Counted from the first letter of the stretch, positions 25,531-33,467 are shown. The stretch: 64,000 nucleotides of DNA from Nocardia yamanashiensis NBRC 100130 (GCF_001613325.1 NZ_BDCD01000017.1:124001-188000); one strand, 5' to 3'. Made by a program: numbers and translations. Notes: generated from the letters alone by a model not told the origin.

Positions 25531-27087
25531 TTGTTCGCCGGCGGCGGCGAACCGTGGCTACCGCTGCTGCGCCCCGTCATCGAGGCGCAGCCCGCCGCGG
25601 CCACCTTCATCGGCCCCGGGCGCGGACCGCAGGTGGTGCCGGTGCGGGAGCTGACCTTCCAGGCGCTGAAACCGCATCCGCCGCACAAGTGGAAGGTGGT
25701 CGCCTTCGGCCAGAACCCGTATCCGCGGCCGGAGAGCGCCACCGGTATCGCCATGTTCGACAACACCTTCCACGATTGGAAGGACAGTCAGTTCGGCCGG
25801 GTCATCAGCATTCGCTGCCTGATCAAGGCGGCGGCCATGTGGAAGTACGGCATCCCCAAGAAGACCCCGATCGCCGAGATCCGCGCGCTGCTGAAGGAGA
25901 AGGACACCGTCGGGCCGCCGGAATGGTTCCAGGCCATGCTCACCCAGGGCGTGCTGCTGCTGAACGCGGCGCTCACCGCCAGCAGCGACGGCTCGCTGAC
26001 CACCGAACAGCACACCGCGTTCTGGCGGCCGGTGGCCGAGCAGATCATCGAGGAGATCCTGCGGGCCAAGCAGCAGGCCGGCGCGGCCGATCGCGGTGTG
26101 GTGTTCGCCTGGTGGGGCGCGCACGCTCGCGGCCTGAAATCGGTTGTGCTGCAATTACAGAAGAAGTACCCCGGCGTCGAGGTCCGGCACGTGGACCATG
26201 CCAATCCGGCGGCGCAGGGCGATATCTTCTGCGACGGCGACCATTTCGGGACGGTGAACAAGGCGCTGACCATGCTGGGCGCCGACGAGATCGACTGGCT
26301 GCCCAGCGCCGGCTGGAACCAGGTCGTCACGAAAACCGATGGGGCCGAGGACGATACGGCCGAGCGCATGGGCGCGTTCATCGCCTCCACCATGGAGCTG
26401 CACCAGCTGTATCTGGAACGCCTGGCGAGCGTCAAGGACGAAGGTCTCGTCCTGCCCGCCATCACCGGCCTGTTCGACACCCCGCTGCTGGATTTCCGCG
26501 ATGCCGTCGCCCCGGTCGCGAAACTGCTGTCCGGCCTGGACCGCTACGCCGCCATGTCGCACGCCTTCGGCAAGCAGCGCGCGGATCACGAACCCGGCGG
26601 CCTGTCCGCCGCGGCCATCGCGGCCCTGCACCTCTACACCTGCGAGTCCGCGTTCTACCGCGAGATCAATGCCGTGCTGCGCTCCCCCGACCGCACCCGC
26701 CTCACCCCCTACCTCCCCTACCTGCGCCTGCTCTTCGCCGCCGTCTCCGAACTGCCCGCCCGCAGCGAACCGCTGTGGCGCGGCGTCTCATTGGACCTGC
26801 GCGCGCAGTACCCACTGGGCCGGACGGTGACCTGGTGGGGCGTCTCGTCCTGCACCTCCGAACCACAGGTGGCCCGGGCCTTCCTCGGCAGCCGCGGCAA
26901 ACGCACCCTTTTCGAAGTGCACCCGGCCCGCGCGGTGAGCATCCGCGACTTCTCGGCCTTCACCGGCGAGGAGGAGTTCATCCTGCTGCCGGGCACCCAG
27001 CTCGAGGTGACCGACGTCCAGGTCCAGCGCGGCGGATTGTGCACCGTGCGGCTCACCGAATCGGCCGAGCAGCCGCTGGTCTCCTGA
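25531..27087 (+). CDS. uracil-DNA glycosylase-like domain fused to ADP-ribosyltransferase domain
   Basis: About 518 residues. Residues 8-263 align along their length with family 1 uracil-DNA glycosylase: WKVVAFGQNPYPRPESATG (GQDPYH block with Asn for the catalytic Asp), EWFQAMLTQGVLLLNAALTA, VVFAWWGAHARGLK, HVDHANPAAQG (the HPSP loop) and DHFGTVNKAL, ending IDWLPSAGW. Residues about 280-510 are an R-S-E type ADP-ribosyltransferase: ALHLYTCESAFYREINAVL, EPLWRGVSLD (Arg417), TVTWWGVSSCTSEPQVARAF (S-T-S-like motif near 440) and FTGEEEFILLPGTQLEV (ExE, Glu480 and Glu482), the Arg-modifying pattern. The start is uncertain: no ATG or GTG fits, TTG 25531 is the best in-frame choice and lacks a good ribosome binding site. 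It is divergent from a macro-domain gene, the usual antagonist of ADP-ribosylation. Confidence 0.82.
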   Translation: MFAGGGEPWLPLLRPVIEAQPAAATFIGPGRGPQVVPVRELTFQALKPHPPHKWKVVAFGQNPYPRPESATGIAMFDNTFHDWKDSQFGRVISIRCLIKAAAMWKYGIPKKTPIAEIRALLKEKDTVGPPEWFQAMLTQGVLLLNAALTASSDGSLTTEQHTAFWRPVAEQIIEEILRAKQQAGAADRGVVFAWWGAHARGLKSVVLQLQKKYPGVEVRHVDHANPAAQGDIFCDGDHFGTVNKALTMLGADEIDWLPSAGWNQVVTKTDGAEDDTAERMGAFIASTMELHQLYLERLASVKDEGLVLPAITGLFDTPLLDFRDAVAPVAKLLSGLDRYAAMSHAFGKQRADHEPGGLSAAAIAALHLYTCESAFYREINAVLRSPDRTRLTPYLPYLRLLFAAVSELPARSEPLWRGVSLDLRAQYPLGRTVTWWGVSSCTSEPQVARAFLGSRGKRTLFEVHPARAVSIRDFSAFTGEEEFILLPGTQLEVTDVQVQRGGLCTVRLTESAEQPLVS

Positions 27088-27095
27088 CCGCCGCG

Positions 27096-27866
27096 TCACG
27101 CCGTAGCGCGGAATTCCGTTGCGCCGCCGAGCAATCGGGAGATGCCGAGTCCGGCGGCGCGCAGCGCGGGGATGGCCGAGCGGGCCGAGGCGTTGTTGGG
27201 CAGCACCAGCGACAGCGCCGCCACGGTGCGCCCGCCGGCCGCGCGCACCGGCACCGCGATGCCGGTCGCGCATTCGTCGACATGCCCTGGGCAATAGGCG
27301 ATTCCGGTGCGGCGGATCTCGCTCAGCGAGGCGCGCAGCCGATCCGGATCGACGAGCGTGTGCGGCGTGAGCGCGCGCAGCGAGCCGGCGAGCACGGCCT
27401 CCTGTAGTTCGGAGGGGGCGTGCGCGAGCAGCACCAGCCCGGTGGACGAGGCGTGCAATGGCAGCCGCCCGGCCAGGTGCGTCCGATTGCGGATGGTGCG
27501 GGAGGCGGAGAGCCGCTCGATGTAGAGCACCTCGCGCTCGTGCAATACCCCCAGCTGCACGTGATGCCCGATGGCGGCGTGCAGGTCGGACATGATCGGA
27601 ATAGCCGCTTCCTGCAACCCGAAGGTGGGCGCGGCCCGGGAAGCCAGCTCCCACATGCGAACCCCGATGCAGACCCGCCGTTGCGCGTCCCGCCGCAGCC
27701 ACCCGTACTCGATGAGCTCGTTCACCAGCCGCGAGGCGGTGGCCAGCGGCAGATCACTGCGCCGGGCCAGTTCGGACAGGGTGACCGCGCGATGGTCCGG
27801 CCCGAAGGCCTCGTAGATGCGGACCACCCGGGACATGAGGGATTCGCCGCTCATCGATCGGGCCAT
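27096..27866 (-). CDS. IclR-family transcriptional regulator
   Basis: A 256-residue regulator. The N-terminal winged helix reads VTLSELARRSDLPLATASRLVNELIEYGWLRR (blocks up to ASRLVNEL are the HTH), and the C-terminal effector domain shows the IclR pattern LPLHASSTGLVLLAHAP and GIAYCPGHVDECATGIAVPV. The ATG at 27866 has GGAGGA seven bases upstream. It is divergent from the amidohydrolase gene over a perfect TATCAG-N5-CTGATA repeat, and a near-identical repeat lies at the ech promoter (32754), so it probably regulates both as well as itself. The ligand is presumably an aromatic acid; not proven. Confidence 0.88.
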   Translation of the reverse strand: MARSMSGESLMSRVVRIYEAFGPDHRAVTLSELARRSDLPLATASRLVNELIEYGWLRRDAQRRVCIGVRMWELASRAAPTFGLQEAAIPIMSDLHAAIGHHVQLGVLHEREVLYIERLSASRTIRNRTHLAGRLPLHASSTGLVLLAHAPSELQEAVLAGSLRALTPHTLVDPDRLRASLSEIRRTGIAYCPGHVDECATGIAVPVRAAGGRTVAALSLVLPNNASARSAIPALRAAGLGISRLLGGATEFRATA

Positions 27867-27890
27867 GGCGCTTCCTCCGGGTCTCTCAAT

Positions 27891-27907
27891 TATCAGGATT
27901 ACTGATA
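27891..27907. promoter_or_regulatory. IclR-type operator, copy 1
   Basis: TATCAG and CTGATA form a perfect inverted repeat with spacer GATTA, 11 bases before the amidohydrolase ATG and 25 bases before the IclR start, so it can block both promoters. Confidence 0.65.
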
Positions 27908-27917
27908 TACATGCCTT

Positions 27918-28832
27918 ATGTACCACCCTGCGACGACGCCCGTCAACAGCCGCACCGGCCCGGACCTGGACCGGATCACCGCGATCGACGTGCACACCCA
28001 CATCCACGCCGACGACCACGGGCGCCTGGCCCTGGACGACCAGCTGCTGCACGCCGCGGAGGCATATTTCAAAGGGCCGCAAGCGCCCCGGCCCACCGTC
28101 GACGAGCTGGCCGCGCACTATCGCTCCGCCGGTATGGCCGCGGTGGTGTTCAGCGTGGACGCCGAGGCCATGACCGGACATCCGGCGCTGAGCAACGAGG
28201 AGATCGCGGCGGCCGCGGCCCGGCATCCGGATGTGCTGATCCCCTTCGCCTCGATCGATCCGGCGCGCGGCGCGGCCGGGGTGCGGGCGGCACGGCGGCT
28301 GGTCACCGAATACGGCGTGCGGGGGTTCAAGTTCCACCCCAGCCTGCAAGCCTTCGAGCCGAACGACCGGCGGGTGTACCCGCTCTACGAGGAGATCCAG
28401 TCCCTCGGCGTCCCAGCGCTTTTCCACACCGGGCAGACCGGCATCGGCGCGGGCCTGCCGGGCGGGCGGGGCATCAAACTGCGCTACTCCGACCCCATGC
28501 TGCTCGACGATGTGGCCGCCGACTTCCCGGACCTGACCGTGATCATGGCGCACCCGTCGGTGCCGTGGCAGGACGAGGCCATCTCCATCGCCACCCACAA
28601 GGCCAACGCCTATATCGATCTGTCCGGCTGGTCGCCGAAATACTTTCCGCCGCAACTGGTCCGGGCGATCAACGGCCCGCTGGCGGACAAGGTGCTGTTC
28701 GGCTCGGACTATCCGATGCTCACCCCCGAGCGCTGGATGCGCGACTTCGAACAGCTCGAGATAAAACCGCGGATCCGCCCGAAGATCATGAAGGAGAACG
28801 CGATCCGCGCACTGTCGCTGCGCCCGGCATAG
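27918..28832 (+). CDS. amidohydrolase-2 family metal-dependent hydrolase or decarboxylase
   Basis: A 304-residue TIM-barrel enzyme of the amidohydrolase-related (ACMSD-like) group. Metal-site residues: ITAIDVHTHIHAD (HxH after strand 1), ALFHTGQTG, TVIMAHPSVPW and VLFGSDYPMLTPERW (Asp of strand 8), plus GFKFHPSLQAFEP. Members act on aromatic ring-cleavage products or remove carboxyl or acyl groups. In Rhodococcus an amidohydrolase takes part in hydroxycinnamate side-chain shortening; whether this one does so is a guess. It is controlled by the IclR site directly in front and lies beside the permease gene for the same island. Confidence 0.8.
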   Translation: MYHPATTPVNSRTGPDLDRITAIDVHTHIHADDHGRLALDDQLLHAAEAYFKGPQAPRPTVDELAAHYRSAGMAAVVFSVDAEAMTGHPALSNEEIAAAAARHPDVLIPFASIDPARGAAGVRAARRLVTEYGVRGFKFHPSLQAFEPNDRRVYPLYEEIQSLGVPALFHTGQTGIGAGLPGGRGIKLRYSDPMLLDDVAADFPDLTVIMAHPSVPWQDEAISIATHKANAYIDLSGWSPKYFPPQLVRAINGPLADKVLFGSDYPMLTPERWMRDFEQLEIKPRIRPKIMKENAIRALSLRPA

Positions 28833-28854
28833 CCGTTCGCTCTGACTGTGACCC

Positions 28855-28876
28855 AGTTCTCTCATTGAACGGAAAG
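28855..28876. promoter_or_regulatory. CTTTCATTGAATGAAAG-like element, copy A
   Basis: TCTCATTGAACGGAAAGG in front of the permease gene (ATG 28951). The core CATTGAAYGRAAAG is shared with elements at 32818, 33376 and 43916, all upstream of genes of the same catabolic island. This copy is the least symmetric. Confidence 0.5.
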
Positions 28877-28950
28877 GTACCTTGAGCAGGGGTCCCCGTA
28901 TGGCCTTTCCTGTTCCGCGATTCAGTCATTGATCGAACAGGAGCGGGTTG

Positions 28951-30285
28951 ATGCCCAGCCAGCCCATTGACGGCGCCACGCCGGTGAATCCCGAGACGGC
29001 CGCCCGCAAGGCCGCCACCGCGAGCTTCATCGGCACCGCCATCGAGTGGTACGACTTCTTCCTCTACGGCGCCGCGGCGGCCCTGATCTTCGCGCCGCAG
29101 TACTTTCCGTCCTCGAATCCCGCGGTGAGCCAGCTGGGTTCGTTCGCGAGCTTCGCGGTCGGCTTCCTCAGCCGGCCGCTCGGCGGCGTGGTGGCCGGGC
29201 ACTTCGGCGACCGCATCGGCCGCAAGCGGGTGCTCATCATCTCGCTGCTGATCATGGGCGGGTCCACCGTGCTGGTCGGCCTGCTGCCCAACTATCAGCA
29301 GATCGGCATCGCCGCACCGATCCTGCTGGTGGTGCTGCGCCTGATCCAGGGCCTCGCGGTGGGCGCGGAATGGGGCGGCGCGGCGCTCATGGCCATCGAG
29401 CACGCGCCGCCCAAGCGCCGGGTGTTCTACGGCGCGGCCACCCAGCTCGGCGTGCCCGGCGGCGCGATCCTGGCCTACAGCGCCATGCTGGCGCTCTCGG
29501 CATGCACCGGCGCCGCCTTCACCACCTGGGGCTGGCGGGTGGCCTTCGTGGCCAGCATCGTGCTGGTGCTCTACGGCTTCTACGCGCGGCGGCAGCTGAA
29601 CGAGAGCCCGCTGTTCGAACAGCAGGCGGCCGAACGGGATACGGCCCGGCTGCCGATTCTGGAGGTGCTGCGCAAGTACCCGAAGAGCGTGCTGGTGGCC
29701 ATTTTCGCGGCGGCGGCCAGCCCGGCCTTCGGCTATATCGTGCTGACCTACATCCTGTCCTACGGCACCAAGGAGATCGGCTACTCGCGCAACAGCCTGC
29801 TGGTGGTGGTGATCCTGGTGAGCGCGGTGCAGTTCGCGGCCACGCTGGTGCTGGCGAACCTGGCCGACCGGTGGGGGCGGCGCAAGCTGATGTTGATCGG
29901 CTCGGTGTTCCAGGCCGTCACGGCGCTGCTGTTCTTCCCGATCTTCGATACCGGAGTGCTGGTGCTGGCGATGATCGGCGGTTCGCTGGCGCTGATCGCC
30001 AACACCACGCAGTACGCACCGCTGCCGGCGGTGATCAGCGAGCTGTTCCCGACCCGGGTGCGCTACAGCGGTTCGTCCATCGGCTATCAGTTCGGCGCGA
30101 TTCTGGGCGGTTCGCTGTCCCCGATCATCGCCACGGCCATTTTCGCGGGCACCCATAATTCACTGCTCATCGGCGTGTATCTGGCCGGTATGACGGTGCT
30201 TTCGGCGATCGCCATCCTGATCGCGCACAGTCCCGCGCTCGCCCCGAAGGAGCGGCGCGCCGAGGCCGAGCTCCCCGTGAGCTGA
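28951..30285 (+). CDS. MFS permease, metabolite:H+ symporter (MHS) family
   Basis: A 444-residue transporter with about 12 membrane segments. The MHS signature is at the start, ASFIGTAIEWYDFFLYGAAA, followed by GFLSRPLGGVVAGHFGDRIG (the loop 2-3 motif RPLGGxxxGxxGDRxGR), GLAVGAEWGGAALMAIE and a second such loop (NLADRWGRRKLM). MHS proteins import carboxylated compounds with protons, including aromatic acids; the setting suggests a hydroxycinnamate or hydroxybenzoate. ATG at 28951 follows CAGGAG. The element at 28855 suggests shared control with ech, vdh and pobA. Confidence 0.9.
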   Translation: MPSQPIDGATPVNPETAARKAATASFIGTAIEWYDFFLYGAAAALIFAPQYFPSSNPAVSQLGSFASFAVGFLSRPLGGVVAGHFGDRIGRKRVLIISLLIMGGSTVLVGLLPNYQQIGIAAPILLVVLRLIQGLAVGAEWGGAALMAIEHAPPKRRVFYGAATQLGVPGGAILAYSAMLALSACTGAAFTTWGWRVAFVASIVLVLYGFYARRQLNESPLFEQQAAERDTARLPILEVLRKYPKSVLVAIFAAAASPAFGYIVLTYILSYGTKEIGYSRNSLLVVVILVSAVQFAATLVLANLADRWGRRKLMLIGSVFQAVTALLFFPIFDTGVLVLAMIGGSLALIANTTQYAPLPAVISELFPTRVRYSGSSIGYQFGAILGGSLSPIIATAIFAGTHNSLLIGVYLAGMTVLSAIAILIAHSPALAPKERRAEAELPVS

Positions 30286-30302
30286 TTTACCCGGACAGCA
30301 AG

Positions 30303-30332
30303 AAGGCCGGTTCCCTTGCGGGAACCGGCCTT
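30303..30332. terminator. bidirectional terminator between permease and fcs
   Basis: A perfect 13-base-pair stem (arm AAGGCCGGTTCCC, loop TTGC) followed by TTCG; on the other strand it is also preceded by an A/T run (AGAAGG). It separates two convergent genes. Confidence 0.85.
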
Positions 30333-30362
30333 TCGCGTATCGATCGAGCGGTGCGCGATCGA

Positions 30363-31868
30363 TCAGATGCGCCCGTACAGCGCCTTCACATCGGTCTTGC
30401 GGATCTTGCCCGAACCGGTGGTGGGCAGCTCGTCGACGAATTCCAGGTACTTGGGCACCTTGAAACCCGCCAGCCGCTCGCGCAGGAACCCCAGCAGCAC
30501 AGCGGCTTCCGGGTGATCGGCGGTGGCCGGCACCACGACCGCCTTGCCGACCTCGCCCCAGCGCTCGTCCGGCACGCCGATGACGGCGCACATGGCGACC
30601 GCCGGGTGATGGCACAGCTCGTTCTCGACTTCGGCGGGATACACGTTCTCCCCGCCGGAGATGATCATGTCCTTGAGCCGGTCCACCACGTAGACATAGC
30701 CGTCCGCGTCCACGGTGGCGATATCGCCGGAATGGAACCAGCCGTCGCGCAGGGCGGCGGCCGTGTCCTCGGGTCGATTCCAGTAGCCGCGCATGACATT
30801 CGGGCCGCTGACGATGACCTCGCCCCGCTCCCCCGCGCCCACCTGCTCGCCGTCCCCGTCGATCACCCGCACCTCGGTGAAAAACGAAGGCACACCGGCG
30901 GATCCGAGCTTGGACTCCGCGTGCTCGCGATCGAGCACCAGCACCCCCGGCGACGCCTCGGTCATGCCGTAGCCCTGTACGAAGCTCAGCCCGCGATCCA
31001 GATAGCGCCGAATCGTGCTGTGCGGCACCGGAGATCCCCCGCACAGCAGAATGCGCAGGCTGGAGACGTCGGTCTCGGGCCAGCGCGGGTGCGCGGCGAG
31101 GGCATCGAACATGGTCGGCACGCCGAACATCCAGGTGACGCGCTCGGATTCGACGATATCCAGGACCGTGCCCGGATCGAATTTACCGAGCAGCACCACC
31201 CGCCCGCCCTTGAGCAGGGTCGGCAGGCACACCATCCCCAGCGCCGCCGCGTGGAACAGCGGCGCGGCCACCAGGGTCACCTCATCGGAGGCGACATCGG
31301 TTTCGATGATGACGTTGAAGCTGTTCCAGGTCAGGTTGCCGTGGGTGAGCACCGCGCCCTTGGGCCGTCCGGTACTGCCGGAGGTGTACATGATCAGGCA
31401 GTCGTCGCCCTCGCCGACCGGTTCGTCGATCGGCTCGCACGGCGCGGCGGCCAGCAGATCCGCATAGCCGCCGGGCCCGCCGACGCGCACGATGCCCGGG
31501 GTGACGGTGCCGGGCAGGGCCGCCACCAGGGCATCGTGCTCGCCGGTGTGCACGAGCACCGCCGTCCCGCTATCGGACAGCGCGTACTCGAGCTCCGCCG
31601 CCGTCGACCTGCCGTTGAGCGGTACGAAGACCGCGCCGAGCAGACCGGCGGCGAAGAACACCTCCAGATAGACCGGATGATTGGGACCCAGGTAGGCGAC
31701 CCGGTCACCCGCGCGCACCCCGAGCCCGCGCAGTGCCCACGCGGCTCGGGTGGCGCGCTCGTGCAGCAGCGCGTAGGTGACGGATTCGCCGGCGCAGGTG
31801 ACGGCGACGGCGTCGGGTGTCATCCGGGCCCGGCGTGCGGGCCAGGAGCCCATCCCTCGATTGCGCAC
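30363..31868 (-). CDS. fcs: hydroxycinnamate-CoA ligase (feruloyl/p-coumaroyl-CoA synthetase)
   Basis: A 501-residue adenylate-forming enzyme that activates the acid with ATP and CoA. Motifs: A3 phosphate loop MYTSGSTGRPKGAV, A5 VQGYGMTEASPG, A7 GWFHSGDIATVDADGYVYVV, A8 DRLKDMIISGGENVYPAEVE and A10 TGSGKIRKTDV with the catalytic Lys. Substrate assignment rests on context: it lies 31 bases behind ech on the same strand, and the pair makes the non-oxidative side-chain pathway. GTG at 31868 is preferred to GTG 31874 because GAGGAG then has proper spacing. p-Coumarate is more likely than ferulate as the main substrate since no vanillate demethylase is nearby. Confidence 0.85.
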   Translation of the reverse strand: MRNRGMGSWPARRARMTPDAVAVTCAGESVTYALLHERATRAAWALRGLGVRAGDRVAYLGPNHPVYLEVFFAAGLLGAVFVPLNGRSTAAELEYALSDSGTAVLVHTGEHDALVAALPGTVTPGIVRVGGPGGYADLLAAAPCEPIDEPVGEGDDCLIMYTSGSTGRPKGAVLTHGNLTWNSFNVIIETDVASDEVTLVAAPLFHAAALGMVCLPTLLKGGRVVLLGKFDPGTVLDIVESERVTWMFGVPTMFDALAAHPRWPETDVSSLRILLCGGSPVPHSTIRRYLDRGLSFVQGYGMTEASPGVLVLDREHAESKLGSAGVPSFFTEVRVIDGDGEQVGAGERGEVIVSGPNVMRGYWNRPEDTAAALRDGWFHSGDIATVDADGYVYVVDRLKDMIISGGENVYPAEVENELCHHPAVAMCAVIGVPDERWGEVGKAVVVPATADHPEAAVLLGFLRERLAGFKVPKYLEFVDELPTTGSGKIRKTDVKALYGRI

Positions 31869-31899
31869 GTTCACCTCTCTCCTCAGGTCGCGCCGCAGC

Positions 31900-32742
31900 C
31901 TATTTGGACCGGTCGAAGGCGGCGAGGCCGGGCCGGTAGCTCTTGTCGTCGAGGAATTGGCTCAGGCCCTGTTCCCGGCCGCGCTCGGGATCGAGGATGC
32001 GGGACTGGTCGAGCTTGGCGTACAGGTAGTCCTCGGACTGCGCCCAGGTCATCTCGGCGGCGTACTTGTAGCCGACCTTGGCGGTGTGCAGCACCACCGG
32101 GTTGAGCGCGGCCAGCTTGAGCGCGAGCTCGCGGGTGCGGGCGCGCAGCCGGTCGGCGGGCACGGCCTCGTTGATCAGGCGCATCTCGGCGGCACGCGCG
32201 CCGTCGAAGGGCTCGCCGGTCATGATGTAGTACAGCGCGTCCCGCTGATTGACCGTGGCCGCCATGGCCTTGGTGACCAGGCTGCCCGGCGGGATGCCCC
32301 AGTTCACCTCGGAAAGACCGAACTGCGCTTTCTCGTCCGCGATGGCCAAATCACAGGACACCAGCGGGGTGAACGCGCCGCCGAAGCACCAGCCGTTGAC
32401 CATGGCGATGGTCGGCTTGGAGAAGAAAGCCAGTCGCCGCCAATGCCATTCGACGCCGGTGCGGCGGGCGCGCAGCTGGGCCGCGACGCTGCCGGTGGCC
32501 TCGACCTCGCGGAAGTACTCCTTGAGATCCATGCCCGCGGAGAAGGCCTCGCCCGCGCCGGTGAGTACCAGGGCGCGGCAGCGGTCGTCGTCCTCGAGAT
32601 AGTCGAGGGTCGCCACCATCTCGTTGTTGAGGGTGGGGTTCATGGCATTGCGCTTCTCCGGGCGGTTGAGCGAGACCCAGGCGATGCCCTCGTCGAATTC
32701 GACCGTGACGGTATTGCCCCAGGGTTCGGTGCGGCTGTCCAT
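31900..32742 (-). CDS. ech: p-hydroxycinnamoyl-CoA hydratase/lyase
   Basis: A 280-residue crotonase that hydrates the double bond of feruloyl- or p-coumaroyl-CoA and splits the product into the benzaldehyde and acetyl-CoA. It matches the Pseudomonas enzyme closely in characteristic blocks: NRPEKRNAMNPTLNNEM, LTGAGEAFSAGMDLKEYFRE, AMVNGWCFGGAFTPLVSCDL, FGLSEVNWGIPPGSLVTKAM (catalytic Glu in SEVNWGIPPG), YYIMTGEPFDG and EDYLYAKLDQS. These blocks separate it from ordinary enoyl-CoA hydratases. ATG at 32742 follows AAAGGAG. An IclR-type site overlaps the region just upstream and a MarR-type element lies at 32818. Confidence 0.92.
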   Translation of the reverse strand: MDSRTEPWGNTVTVEFDEGIAWVSLNRPEKRNAMNPTLNNEMVATLDYLEDDDRCRALVLTGAGEAFSAGMDLKEYFREVEATGSVAAQLRARRTGVEWHWRRLAFFSKPTIAMVNGWCFGGAFTPLVSCDLAIADEKAQFGLSEVNWGIPPGSLVTKAMAATVNQRDALYYIMTGEPFDGARAAEMRLINEAVPADRLRARTRELALKLAALNPVVLHTAKVGYKYAAEMTWAQSEDYLYAKLDQSRILDPERGREQGLSQFLDDKSYRPGLAAFDRSK

Positions 32743-32753
32743 CACCACTCCTT

Positions 32754-32770
32754 TATCAGTATTGCTGATG
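32754..32770. promoter_or_regulatory. IclR-type operator, copy 2 (ech promoter)
   Basis: TATCAG-TATTG-CTGATG: 11 of 12 arm positions identical to copy 1 at 27891, same five-base spacer. It begins 11 bases upstream of the ech ATG, the same distance as in copy 1. Confidence 0.65.
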
Positions 32771-32817
32771 ATTGATGGGATAGAGCTACCGCAGCCGTGC
32801 CGGGACCGTCAATCGGC

Positions 32818-32838
32818 CCTTTCGTTGAATGGAAAGGC
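32818..32838. promoter_or_regulatory. CTTTCATTGAATGAAAG-like element, copy B
   Basis: CCTTTCGTTGAATGGAAAGG, with CCTTTC/GGAAAGG arms, about 76 bases upstream of ech and just after the MarR stop. With the IclR site at 32754 it implies dual control of the ech-fcs operon. Confidence 0.55.
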
Positions 32839-32840
32839 GT

Positions 32841-33326
32841 TCAGTCGCCGGGCAATTCGGCGATCTGCCGCTGCGCCAGCTCATCGGCCAGCGCGCCGAT
32901 GCCGTGCCGCAGCGCGCCGCGGAACGCCTCGCCGCGCTGAGCGCTCATCCCGTCGAGGAGCCGCCCTTCGATGCCGGCGACGCGAGGTGCGGCCTCGCGC
33001 AAGGCCTCTCGCCCCTTGCCGGTGAGGGTCGCGACCAGCACCCGGCGATTGTTCGGATCGCGATCGCGCTGGATCAGCCCGCGCTCCTCCAGGGTCTGCA
33101 CCATGACGTTCATGGTCTGCGGGCGCAGGAACGAGCGCCGCGCCAGCTGCGCCGAGGACAGCCCGCTGCGCCGTTCGAGCACGGTCAGCGCGGTGTATTG
33201 CAGCGTGGTCAGGCCCAGTGGGCGCAGCGCGTCGTCCATCAGCGCGCGCACCGCCAGCTCCAGACGCTTGATCAGGTACAGCGTCGAGGGCCGCGCTTCT
33301 TCGTCATCGTCCAGCGTGCCGGTCAC
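32841..33326 (-). CDS. MarR-family regulator of the hydroxycinnamate genes
   Basis: A 161-residue winged-helix protein: TLQYTALTVLERRSGLSSAQLARRS, recognition helix FLRPQTMNVMVQTLEERGLI and wing RDPNNRRVLVATLTGKGREAL. It lies between ech and vdh and is divergent from vdh across the palindrome at 33376. MarR proteins that repress hydroxycinnamate genes and release DNA on binding the CoA thioester (CouR, FerC, FerR) are known in other bacteria, so that role is the natural inference. GTG at 33326 is tentative because no strong ribosome binding site is seen. Confidence 0.85.
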   Translation of the reverse strand: MTGTLDDDEEARPSTLYLIKRLELAVRALMDDALRPLGLTTLQYTALTVLERRSGLSSAQLARRSFLRPQTMNVMVQTLEERGLIQRDRDPNNRRVLVATLTGKGREALREAAPRVAGIEGRLLDGMSAQRGEAFRGALRHGIGALADELAQRQIAELPGD

Positions 33327-33375
33327 CCGGCCATCTTCGCACTGCGCGGCGGCGACTCCGGGTCGCGGCGGGCCG

Positions 33376-33396
33376 CGCTTCCATTCAATGAAAGCG
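33376..33396. promoter_or_regulatory. CTTTCATTGAATGAAAG-like element, copy C
   Basis: CGCTTCCAT-TCA-ATGAAAGCG, arms matching at 8 of 9 positions, in the 141-base gap between the divergent MarR and vdh genes. Confidence 0.6.
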
Positions 33397-33467
33397 AGGT
33401 AGTGGCGCGGGCCACAGCCGAACCATCCTCGGACGATTCATCCGATCGCTGGAACCGAGGAAATCCC

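Noticed and set aside
28786..30156. A 456-codon - strand frame opposite the permease gene
   Set aside because: Shadow of the MHS permease, rich in Gln/His/Arg/Gly, no recognisable domain.
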